Shown here: positions 25,160 to 32,678 of the stretch, piece after piece
How the letters are laid out: every line of letters starts with the position of its first letter
Numbering within the stretch: position 1 is the stretch's first letter
Source: Termitidicoccus mucosus
GTDB lineage: Bacteria; Verrucomicrobiota; Verrucomicrobiia; Opitutales; Opitutaceae
Direction: 5' to 3'
DNA length: 64,000 bases
NCBI RefSeq assembly: GCF_038725785.1
Contig: NZ_CP109796.1
Location: 5,952,501-6,016,500, forward strand
The notes under the pieces: model-generated
What the model was told of the DNA's origin: nothing
Seen by the model: the letters and a program-made list of their open reading frames with translations, nothing else
The model's database searches: none
Program-made: the position numbers and the translations under genes

Positions 25160-28100
25160 ATGTTAAATGGGATTAGATTTTCCATTTTATTTACTATTTG
25201 CATCCTGCCCGCACTATATCCAAATACATTGCCCTCTCTTACTGTTTCAGCCACGAATATCTCGACAAAAGGCATTCTCCCGAACGTATATAATGCAGAT
25301 GTGCTACCCACCCAAGCTACACCGATATGGACGTTTGAGGGGTCGGGAGGCGCGGAAGCATCCATGACAACCGTACAGAATGACACGATAATTATCAATT
25401 CTCCAGCGAATACACGCGACAGATGGAAACTGTATAATACAAATTTTGATATCACTAGCGGTTATACGGTGGAGGTTAAGGCTCAGGTTAATTCCAGTGG
25501 AGGCCGTGGGTTTGATGTATCCTTTCAGACGGGTGATGCGACGGGGCATTGGTATCAGTTTTATATTTCGACAAGCGCAATAGTTTACTATAATAAAACA
25601 ACCGGTTCCACAAACATCGCAGAAGGCCTGGATAACGCAAGCGCCATGCATGTCTATCGATTTGTGGTCAATCCCGACCAGACGGCGGCTGTATTTCGGG
25701 ATGGAGAGCTAATTACATCGGAACCTCTGGAAATGTCGGGAAACTATATTGAGAACATTAAAAATGCTTACATAGAATTCGGCAAGGGGCAAAGCTCAAG
25801 CGCCTCCAATATTACGGTTGATTATGTCAGCTATGACGACACTGGCGCATTTGCTCCATTGGGATACTCGGCTCAGAAAAGGGACCTGCCTAATATGTAT
25901 TCCGCAGATGTGCTGCCCACCCAAGCTGAGCCGGCATGGACGTTTGCAGGCTCCGGAGACACGGAAAGCTCCATGACAACGCAGCAGAACGGGACGATCA
26001 TTATCAACTCGCCGGCAAACACACGCGACAGATGGAAACTGTACAATACCAATTTTGATTTGGATACCGGTTACACAGTGGAAATAAAAGCCCAGGTCAA
26101 TTCCACCAACGGCCGCGGCCTGGATGTCTCGTTTCAGACCGGCGATTCGGCCGGGCACTGGTATCAATTTTACATTTCGACCACAGCCATTGTTTATTAT
26201 AACAGCACAACCGGTTCCAGCAATATTGCGGAGAACTTGGACAATTCCAGCGCCATGCACGTTTACCGGTTTGCGGTTGACGCAAATCAGACGGTAAGCG
26301 TATACAGAGACGGTGAATTAATTACTTCGGAGCCTTTGGAAATGTCGGGAACCATCATTGAGGGTATCAAAAGCGATTATATAGAGTTTGGCAAAGGACA
26401 AACCGCAAGGGCCGCCGTTATTGCAGTCGACTATGTCAGTTATGACAACACCGGAGCGTTTGCCCCTAAGCAATCGCAGGGAGATCAAAACTTCGATATA
26501 TATACGAATACCATTGGAATGAAATTTGTAAAAATAAATAATGGTTCATTCATGATGGGCAATTCCAGCGGCGACAGGGATGAAGCTCCCCTGCATACCG
26601 TCACAATCTCCCATAATTTCTATATGGGAATAACGGAAGTAACCAACGCGCAATATGAGGAATTCGACCCGTCCCATGAGAATTTAAGAGGAAAGATGGG
26701 ATTCAGCAGCCACGACGATGATCCGGTCATTTTTGTTTCCTGGCAGGATGCCGTGGATTACTGCAATTGGCTTTCGGCGAAGGAAGGCATACAATACCGA
26801 CTGCCGACGGAAGCCGAATGGGAATATGCCTGTCGCGCGGGAACAACAACGGCATACAATACTGGCGCCTCCTTACCAAGCATCTATCATAAGAACCAGA
26901 TTAACAGTTCGTATCCTGCCGCCAACGATGATGTGGCGTCGATTAATCTGAGAGTCGGCAATACGCCCGCCAACTCCTGGGGTCTTTATGATATGCACGG
27001 AAACGTTGAAGAGTGGTGCAGCGACTGGTATGCGCCATATACAGAGCATGCTGTGACGGACCCCGTCGGCGCTTCAGGCGGAGATTTTAAAGTGACCCGG
27101 GGTGGCAGCCATTCCACGACTGTGTATTACCTGCGTTCGTCCAACCGTTCCGCGGCCTTGCCGGAAATATCGAATTGGATAACCGGCTTTAGAGTGGTTA
27201 TGGCGAATGCGCTTGTGACTATGCCGGCAAGCTATGATAATACGCAGCCTTATCAGCAGAATGTCAACCAGAGCATACCTTCTGATATTCTTAACGGACC
27301 AGATCCGACTAAGCCTTATTTTACGGCGCCACAACAATATATCAAGCTGGAGATTACGGAAAACGGACCCTTTTACAGCCATAATCATCAGCCGTCTATT
27401 ACGGAATGTCCGAACGGGGATTTGCTGGTCAACTGGTTTACCACGAAAACGGAGGGAGGCCGAGAGCTGAGTCAGGCAGTAAGCCGACTGCGCTACGGGA
27501 GAACGGAATGGGATCCCGCCAGCGTGTTCTGGGATGTGCCGGACAGGAACGACACGGGGAGCGCGCTCTTTTTATATAGTGATCAGACCATTTATCATTT
27601 TTCCGGCATGGGATTGGCGGGCAAGTACGGAAGCTTGGCCCTCATTATGCGGAAGTCCGAGGATAACGGCGTCACCTGGTCAAAATCTAGGATTCTAAAT
27701 CCGAATTTCAGCTTGCAAAATCAAGTGATTTCGGGCGCTTTCAAATTATCGAACGAATCTATCGCGATTCTCCGCGACGCTTCAAATCAAGGCTCAGGCG
27801 GAACGCTTCTCGGATTTCTGAAATCTGACGGCAGCTTTTATGATCCTAACTACGGCAAGGTTATCCCCACGTATAATAACGGCAGCACGGGCTCCTTTAT
27901 TGCCGGAATTCATGCGGGCGCTGTGCAGCTTGATGACGGTACTCTGCTGGGCTTGGGACGGGGTGACAACATAGACGGCCAAATGCCCAAGAGTGTTTCT
28001 CATGATAACGGCCTGACCTGGACATACAGTGCATCGGGCCTGCCCTCTATTGGAAGCGGCCAGAGAATCGTTCTGACAAAGCTTCAATCCGGCGCGCTTC

Positions 28101-29896
28101 TGCTTGTATCCTTTACTTCAGGAATGATTGTGACAGACATTAACGGAGATACGGTCACTGTCACGGGAATGTTCGCGGCCTTGTCTTATGATAACGGCGA
28201 AACATGGCCGCACAGGCGCCTTGTAACGGATGACGGCCCTCCTAAAGAATATGATGGAATGGGCAATACTGGGAAGTTCACTATGAGTAAGACGACTGCG
28301 GAGCCGAAAGGATATCTCGCAGGCGTTCAGGCACGCAACGGTGTGATACACCTGGTCAGCAGCGGTGTATACTATTCATTCAATGAAGCATGGATCAAGG
28401 CGCCCTTTTCCACCGGGGTCGACCTTTCGCCTTCCGACTTGGCGCCACCCGGCGACCAGACTGTTTTCGCCAACCAAAGCCTCTCGCTCCACGCCACGGT
28501 TGCCGATGGTTTTGTTGTGTCCATTCAATGGCAGGTTTCCACCGATGGCGGCGCAACTTGGCGCGACATCGGCACTGATTCCGGCGACGTCGGCATCTAC
28601 TCCGGTGAAGGCACCGCCACGCTCGCCATCGACTGCGTCACCGCCGGCATGAACGGCTGGCGACATCGCTATGTTGCGAGCACCGCGCCCGGCAACGGCG
28701 TGCCCAGCACGGTTTCCATCCTTACCGTCAATCCTTCGTATTTCGAGGGGCCGTCCGCGATTGTCGCCGACCAGTCTGGCGACCTCTACGTGGCCGACCG
28801 AGCGGCGCACGCCATCCGGCGCATTACTGGTGTCAACAAAACCCACCTCTTCGCCGGCAGCACCGCAGGCCAACCTGGCGCCACCGATGCCACCGGCACC
28901 GCCGCCCGTTTCAACGAGCCCTCCGCCCTTGCGGTCCGCTCCGGCACGCTCTTTGTCGCCGATGGCGGCAATCACGCCATCCGCGCGATTTCCGCCGTCG
29001 CTGCCGTGACCACGTTTGCGGGCAAGACCGGCGAATCCGGCTTCGCCGATGGCGCGGCTACCATCGCGCGCTTCAACCATCCCGGCGGCATTGCGTTTGA
29101 TTCCGCCAGCAACGCCTACGTGGCCGACACCGGCAACCACGCCATCCGCAAAATCGCCCTCGACGGCACCGTGAGCACCATCGCCGGAGCCATCCCGGTG
29201 TTCTTCAACTCCCCCACCGGCATCGCGGTCTCGAAAAACGGCGACCATCTCTACGTGGCCGACACCGGCAATCACGCTATCCGCGCCATCGCGCTTCCCG
29301 ACGGGGCTGTGACCACCTTCGCCGGCGTTTCCGGTACCGCCGGTTGCACCGAAGGCGCGCCCGGGCAAACGCTCCTCGACTCCCCCTCCGGCCTCCTCAT
29401 CGACGGTGAGGACACGCTTTACGTGGCCGACACTGGCAACTCCCGCATCCTCGAAATCACCGCCAGCGGCTCTTCGCGCACCCTCGCCGGCAATCCCGGC
29501 TTTGCCGGATTCCAGGACGGTTCCACCTCCTCCGCGTGGTTCGACCATCCCGGCGGGATCACGATGGATTCCTCGGGGAATCTCTACATTGCCGACACCG
29601 GCAATGCCGTCATCCGCAAAATCGCGCTTTCGGGCAGTGTTTCCACTCTCATCCTAACCTCGACAACCGCGCCCACCCCGCCCCCCGACCCTGACGGCAA
29701 CGGCAGTGGCAACACTGGTGGCGACGCAGGCCAACACCTGCCGGAACGAATGGATTTTAGCCGCGGTGGTGGCGGCGGCGGAGGCGGCGCACCCAGCGTT
29801 TGGTTCCTGTTCACCTGCGTTGTCACCACGGCATTACGTTTTCGCAAAAAATGGTTCTTGGACGTTGTCAGAGAAAACGGAGGGGATGGCGAATGA
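25160..29896 (+). CDS. Multidomain surface protein: 2x LamG-like, FGE-like, sialidase-like, Ig, NHL, C-terminal anchor
   Basis: 1578 aa from ATG 25160 (AAGGGA 9 bases upstream; ATG 25037 is an alternative). Signal peptide at ~1-25. Two ~200-residue concanavalin/LamG-like repeats at ~36-232 and 239-437 are near copies ('INSPANTRDRWKLYNTNFD' in both). An FGE-sulfatase-type domain spans ~447-682 ('RLPTEAEWEYACRAGTTTAY', 'GLYDMHGNVEEWCSDWYAP') but the catalytic cysteines are absent, so it is not a true formylglycine generator. A BNR domain lies at ~723-1080 (SEDNGVTW, SHDNGLTW, SYDNGETW), an Ig-like domain at ~1090-1190 and five or more NHL units ('LYVADTGNHAIR') to ~1497. It ends in Pro/Asn-rich linker, eight Gly, 'APSVWFLFTCVVTTAL' and RFRKK. 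GC content rises abruptly near 28400, at the start of the Ig part. Confidence 0.85.
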   Translation: MLNGIRFSILFTICILPALYPNTLPSLTVSATNISTKGILPNVYNADVLPTQATPIWTFEGSGGAEASMTTVQNDTIIINSPANTRDRWKLYNTNFDITSGYTVEVKAQVNSSGGRGFDVSFQTGDATGHWYQFYISTSAIVYYNKTTGSTNIAEGLDNASAMHVYRFVVNPDQTAAVFRDGELITSEPLEMSGNYIENIKNAYIEFGKGQSSSASNITVDYVSYDDTGAFAPLGYSAQKRDLPNMYSADVLPTQAEPAWTFAGSGDTESSMTTQQNGTIIINSPANTRDRWKLYNTNFDLDTGYTVEIKAQVNSTNGRGLDVSFQTGDSAGHWYQFYISTTAIVYYNSTTGSSNIAENLDNSSAMHVYRFAVDANQTVSVYRDGELITSEPLEMSGTIIEGIKSDYIEFGKGQTARAAVIAVDYVSYDNTGAFAPKQSQGDQNFDIYTNTIGMKFVKINNGSFMMGNSSGDRDEAPLHTVTISHNFYMGITEVTNAQYEEFDPSHENLRGKMGFSSHDDDPVIFVSWQDAVDYCNWLSAKEGIQYRLPTEAEWEYACRAGTTTAYNTGASLPSIYHKNQINSSYPAANDDVASINLRVGNTPANSWGLYDMHGNVEEWCSDWYAPYTEHAVTDPVGASGGDFKVTRGGSHSTTVYYLRSSNRSAALPEISNWITGFRVVMANALVTMPASYDNTQPYQQNVNQSIPSDILNGPDPTKPYFTAPQQYIKLEITENGPFYSHNHQPSITECPNGDLLVNWFTTKTEGGRELSQAVSRLRYGRTEWDPASVFWDVPDRNDTGSALFLYSDQTIYHFSGMGLAGKYGSLALIMRKSEDNGVTWSKSRILNPNFSLQNQVISGAFKLSNESIAILRDASNQGSGGTLLGFLKSDGSFYDPNYGKVIPTYNNGSTGSFIAGIHAGAVQLDDGTLLGLGRGDNIDGQMPKSVSHDNGLTWTYSASGLPSIGSGQRIVLTKLQSGALLLVSFTSGMIVTDINGDTVTVTGMFAALSYDNGETWPHRRLVTDDGPPKEYDGMGNTGKFTMSKTTAEPKGYLAGVQARNGVIHLVSSGVYYSFNEAWIKAPFSTGVDLSPSDLAPPGDQTVFANQSLSLHATVADGFVVSIQWQVSTDGGATWRDIGTDSGDVGIYSGEGTATLAIDCVTAGMNGWRHRYVASTAPGNGVPSTVSILTVNPSYFEGPSAIVADQSGDLYVADRAAHAIRRITGVNKTHLFAGSTAGQPGATDATGTAARFNEPSALAVRSGTLFVADGGNHAIRAISAVAAVTTFAGKTGESGFADGAATIARFNHPGGIAFDSASNAYVADTGNHAIRKIALDGTVSTIAGAIPVFFNSPTGIAVSKNGDHLYVADTGNHAIRAIALPDGAVTTFAGVSGTAGCTEGAPGQTLLDSPSGLLIDGEDTLYVADTGNSRILEITASGSSRTLAGNPGFAGFQDGSTSSAWFDHPGGITMDSSGNLYIADTGNAVIRKIALSGSVSTLILTSTTAPTPPPDPDGNGSGNTGGDAGQHLPERMDFSRGGGGGGGGAPSVWFLFTCVVTTALRFRKKWFLDVVRENGGDGE

Positions 29897-29970
29897 GCGG
29901 CAGCACAGAAGCGACGGCATTCCTGCCATTGTGACGAACCGCAACGCGGCTCGCCGCAGAAGGCAGCTAA

Positions 29971-30108
29971 AACGCACAAAAAATAGCCGATCGGGCAAGA
30001 AAGGATGCCGACAAAGCGGCGGCAAAAGCAGCGGAAGCCGCGCACGAGGCACAGAAAGCTGCCGGTCTCGCTCGTCGTCTTGCGGAAGAGGCCACACATC
30101 GATTCTGA
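29971..30108 (+). pseudogene. Ala/Lys-rich coiled-coil fragment without start codon
   Basis: A 45-codon open stretch between a TAA (29968) and a TGA (30106): 'KIADRARKDADKAAAKAAEA', then 'AHEAQKAAGLARRLAEEA'. The heptad-like Ala/Lys/Glu pattern and third-position usage look like protein, but there is no initiation codon. Probably the remnant of a longer coiled-coil or TolA-like gene. Low certainty. Confidence 0.4.
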
Positions 30109-30124
30109 ACAGTATTTGAAGATA

Positions 30125-30532
30125 ATGCATATAAAGAACATTTTAATCACATGTTTTCTTTTGTTGCTTGCCGGGTGTGCAAGTTCAGATGAAATGTCTG
30201 AATACGTAGTGCCAATAACAACGAATTACCCGAAACTGCGCACAACAGAGGTGGGAGCATATGATAAAAAGACAAAAGCAGGTGATGCAAATGCCGCCTA
30301 CCGACTGTATTTGAATTATGCATTTGCCGACGATAATAAGCGATTGGGCGACAGTTATTATAATCGCGCCTTCGAATTAGAACATCCTGCTGCACTTTAC
30401 AGCAAAGCCTTGCGAATGTGGTCGCGTCAAGAAAGCCCAGATCTCGATAGTGTTGAAAAATTAGTGAGGCGAGCGATTGAACACTATATAGAAGAGGAAA
30501 TATTGAATTTTGTGTTTTTCGATGACCAGTAA
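30125..30532 (+). CDS. Small lipoprotein with Sel1-like repeats
   Basis: 135 aa. Residues 1-18 form a signal peptide with lipobox 'LLLLAGC', so Cys18 would be lipidated and the protein anchored to a membrane. The rest is helical: 'GDANAAYRLYLNYAFA' and 'YNRAFELEHPAALYSKALRM' resemble Sel1/TPR-type units. The start at 30125 is set by the signal peptide. Composition is AT-richer than the genome average and it lies between two gene fragments, so it is probably part of acquired DNA. Function unknown. Confidence 0.7.
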   Translation: MHIKNILITCFLLLLAGCASSDEMSEYVVPITTNYPKLRTTEVGAYDKKTKAGDANAAYRLYLNYAFADDNKRLGDSYYNRAFELEHPAALYSKALRMWSRQESPDLDSVEKLVRRAIEHYIEEEILNFVFFDDQ

Positions 30533-30681
30533 GACGCCTGAAAAGTTGGAGGGCGCGAGTCTGGAGCAAAATTGAGAAATGGGTCACACAAGCGAAATTC
30601 CGCAAATCAGGTTTAATTCGACTGCGTAAAGCGACTATTGATCAAACATTTGTCTGGTTAAATAGGAGCGAACAGGAATAG
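30526..30681 (+). other. Open stretch without start, possible gene debris
   Basis: 51 sense codons in a frame that overlaps the end of the lipoprotein gene and ends in TAG at 30679: 'RRLKSWRARVWSKIEKWVTQ' and 'FRKSGLIRLRKATIDQTFVW'. It is basic and has no start codon or recognisable family. It may be a decayed gene or chance. Reported only to describe the 200-bp gap before the aldolase gene. Confidence 0.25.
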
Positions 30682-30729
30682 TTGTTATATGTTATGAGTC
30701 TGTATCAAATTAAGCACATGAGTAACGTA

Positions 30730-31638
30730 ATGACTACGCTGCCCAAAGGTATTGTGTCGGTGGTGCAAACGGCGTTCGGCGCCGGCGGGAGGGTTGACAT
30801 GCCCTCGATCGAGAGGCTCGTCGAGGATGCGATTGCCGCGGGCGTCGATGGGTTCCTGCTGCCAGTGGTCGCAAGCGAGGTCGCCTGGCTGTCCAGGGCG
30901 GAACGGGACGCCATCCTCGGCGCGGTGAGCCGCTACATCCGCGGCCGGGTGCCCATCATCGCGGGCGCATCGGCGGACACGCCGGACGAATGCGCCGCCT
31001 GTGCGCGCGCCGGGCTGGAGGCCGGCGCGGTGGCAAGCCTCGTGGCGGTGCCGCAATCGCTGTATGGGGCGCCGGCCGGGATCGATGCGTTTTTTCAGGA
31101 GGTGTTCCGCGTCACGCCCGGCCCGGTGGTCATCCAGGATTTGCAGTTTGCCGGCCCCGGCATGGATGCGGGACAGATTCTCCGGCTTCGCGAGCGCCAT
31201 GAGCGGTTTGCGGGAATAAAGATCGAAACCGTCCCGGCCGGGCCCAAATACAGCGAGGTGCGGTCGGCCTGCGGCGCGGGTTTCTGGATCGCCGGCGGGT
31301 GGGCCATCACCCAGATGATCGAGGCGCTCGACCGCGGCGTTGACGCCATGGTGCCCGAGAGCGCAATGATCAAACTATACAAGCGGGTTTATCATTTATA
31401 CCAGTCCGGCAGGCGCGGCGAGGCCCTTGTCTTGTTCAGGCGCCTGCTGCCCGTCCTTGCGTTCACGAATCAGGAACTCGCGACTTCCGTGGCCTTTTTC
31501 AAGCGGTTGCTGGTGCGAAAGGGGATTTTTTCGGAATCGCGCCAGCGCATGCCGCTTCCGGCCTGGGATGATATATCCGGGCGGACGTCATCGGAGCTGA
31601 TCGAATACTATATGAGTCTGGAGTCGGAGGCCATGTGA
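30730..31638 (+). CDS. DapA/NanA-family aldolase-like protein
   Basis: 302 aa TIM-barrel protein of the dihydrodipicolinate synthase / N-acetylneuraminate lyase family. The Schiff-base lysine is seen in 'RFAGIKIETVPAG' (K164). 'GFLLPVVASEVAWLSRAERD' and 'IIAGASADTPDE' match the family's GTTGE and GAG regions, although GTTGE is altered. The tyrosine that normally follows strand 5 (YNVP) is replaced by a 'VVIQDLQFAGPG' segment, as in a poorly characterised subgroup, so classical DHDPS or sialate lyase activity is not assured. The start at 30730 is set by alignment with the pseudogene copy at 23109. It overlaps the following esterase gene by one base. Likely role: cleavage or dehydration of a 2-keto sugar acid. 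Confidence 0.8.
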   Translation: MTTLPKGIVSVVQTAFGAGGRVDMPSIERLVEDAIAAGVDGFLLPVVASEVAWLSRAERDAILGAVSRYIRGRVPIIAGASADTPDECAACARAGLEAGAVASLVAVPQSLYGAPAGIDAFFQEVFRVTPGPVVIQDLQFAGPGMDAGQILRLRERHERFAGIKIETVPAGPKYSEVRSACGAGFWIAGGWAITQMIEALDRGVDAMVPESAMIKLYKRVYHLYQSGRRGEALVLFRRLLPVLAFTNQELATSVAFFKRLLVRKGIFSESRQRMPLPAWDDISGRTSSELIEYYMSLESEAM

Positions 31639-32567
31639 TGGCTGGTAATATGCAGGCAATACGATGCGTGACGGCAACGGCCGCCGCGTGCATGGCGATG
31701 ATTCTGCGCGGGCAGACGTGCGAGGAGTTTCCGCTGCGTCCGCCGGACCCGGCGGTGAAGGAGCCTGCGGCGGAACGCGTGCTTTTTTACCCGCGGGGCG
31801 GGGATGATCGCGGATTGCACCGGGTGGTGTTTGACGTGGCGGTTCCCACCCTCACGGTTTACCGGCCCGCCCCGGAGAAAAACCGCGGGGCGGCGTTTGT
31901 CCTCTGCCCGGGAGGCGCGTATCACGGGGTGGTGATTGACCGCGAGGGGCACTGGGTCGCCCGATATTTTCAAAATCTCGGATACACGGTGGCGGTCTTG
32001 AAATATCGCATGCCCAAGCCCGCCGAGGCGGGGGCGGGCGGGGAACTGCCGCGCAGCCAGCAGGACGCCCTTGAGGCGATCCGCTATGTGCGAACCCGGG
32101 CGGCGGAGTGGGGCGTGGATGCCGGCCGCGTGGGCATCATGGGCTCGTCGGCCGGCGGGCATCTGGCGGGATCGACGGCGTTTCTGGGCAACGGGAGCAA
32201 TGGCACCAGGCCCGATTTCGTCGCGTTGCTTTATCCGGTGGTGAGCATGGGCGAACCCATCGCGCACGCCGGTTCGCGGCGCAATCTGCTCGGTCCGGCG
32301 CCGACGCCCGCGCAAGTCGAACGGTTCTCCTTGGAAAAGCAGGTTCGCTCGGGGATGCCGCCGTTTTTCATCGTCCATGCCCGGGACGACGACAAGGTGC
32401 CGGTCGGGCACAGCCGTTTGCTGGCTGGCGCGCTGGAGCGGGCCCGGGTTCCGGTGAAACTGATCATCTATGAGACCGGCGGACACGGATTCTCGCTGGG
32501 GCGGGGAACCCCTTCGGATGGGTGGAAAGACGCGTTTGTCGCCTGGCTGGCCGGTGTGGTCAAATGA
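31638..32567 (+). CDS. Secreted alpha/beta-hydrolase, BD-FAE/xylan-esterase-like
   Basis: 309 aa. It starts at the ATG overlapping the aldolase stop (TGATG), so translation is coupled. Oxyanion loop 'VLCPGGAYHGVV' at ~88-99, nucleophile elbow 'GIMGSSAGGHLAG' with Ser171, acid in 'VHARDDDKVPVGHS', and His in 'ETGGHGFSLG' complete the triad. A weak N-terminal hydrophobic region suggests export. Relatives deacylate acetylated or feruloylated polysaccharides. With the aldolase it forms a two-gene unit; together with the O-acetylesterase-like protein at 14364 it points to acylated glycan substrates. Confidence 0.82.
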   Translation: MAGNMQAIRCVTATAAACMAMILRGQTCEEFPLRPPDPAVKEPAAERVLFYPRGGDDRGLHRVVFDVAVPTLTVYRPAPEKNRGAAFVLCPGGAYHGVVIDREGHWVARYFQNLGYTVAVLKYRMPKPAEAGAGGELPRSQQDALEAIRYVRTRAAEWGVDAGRVGIMGSSAGGHLAGSTAFLGNGSNGTRPDFVALLYPVVSMGEPIAHAGSRRNLLGPAPTPAQVERFSLEKQVRSGMPPFFIVHARDDDKVPVGHSRLLAGALERARVPVKLIIYETGGHGFSLGRGTPSDGWKDAFVAWLAGVVK

Positions 32568-32623
32568 CTGCGGCGCACGTTTTCGCGCATCCGTTTCCCG
32601 TCGTTTCCGGCCATTTCTTCCCA

Positions 32624-32651
32624 TTGACACCCGCCGCCGCCGCCCTAGCGT
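32624..32651 (+). promoter_or_regulatory. Promoter candidate for the peptidyl-prolyl isomerase gene
   Basis: TTGACA (32624-32629), 16 bp, TAGCGT (32646-32651), ending 27 bp before the ATG at 32679. The -35 is perfect; the -10 is GC-rich as often in high-GC genomes. Confidence 0.5.
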
Positions 32652-32678
32652 CGGGTCCTTTTCACCCTTCGCACGCTC

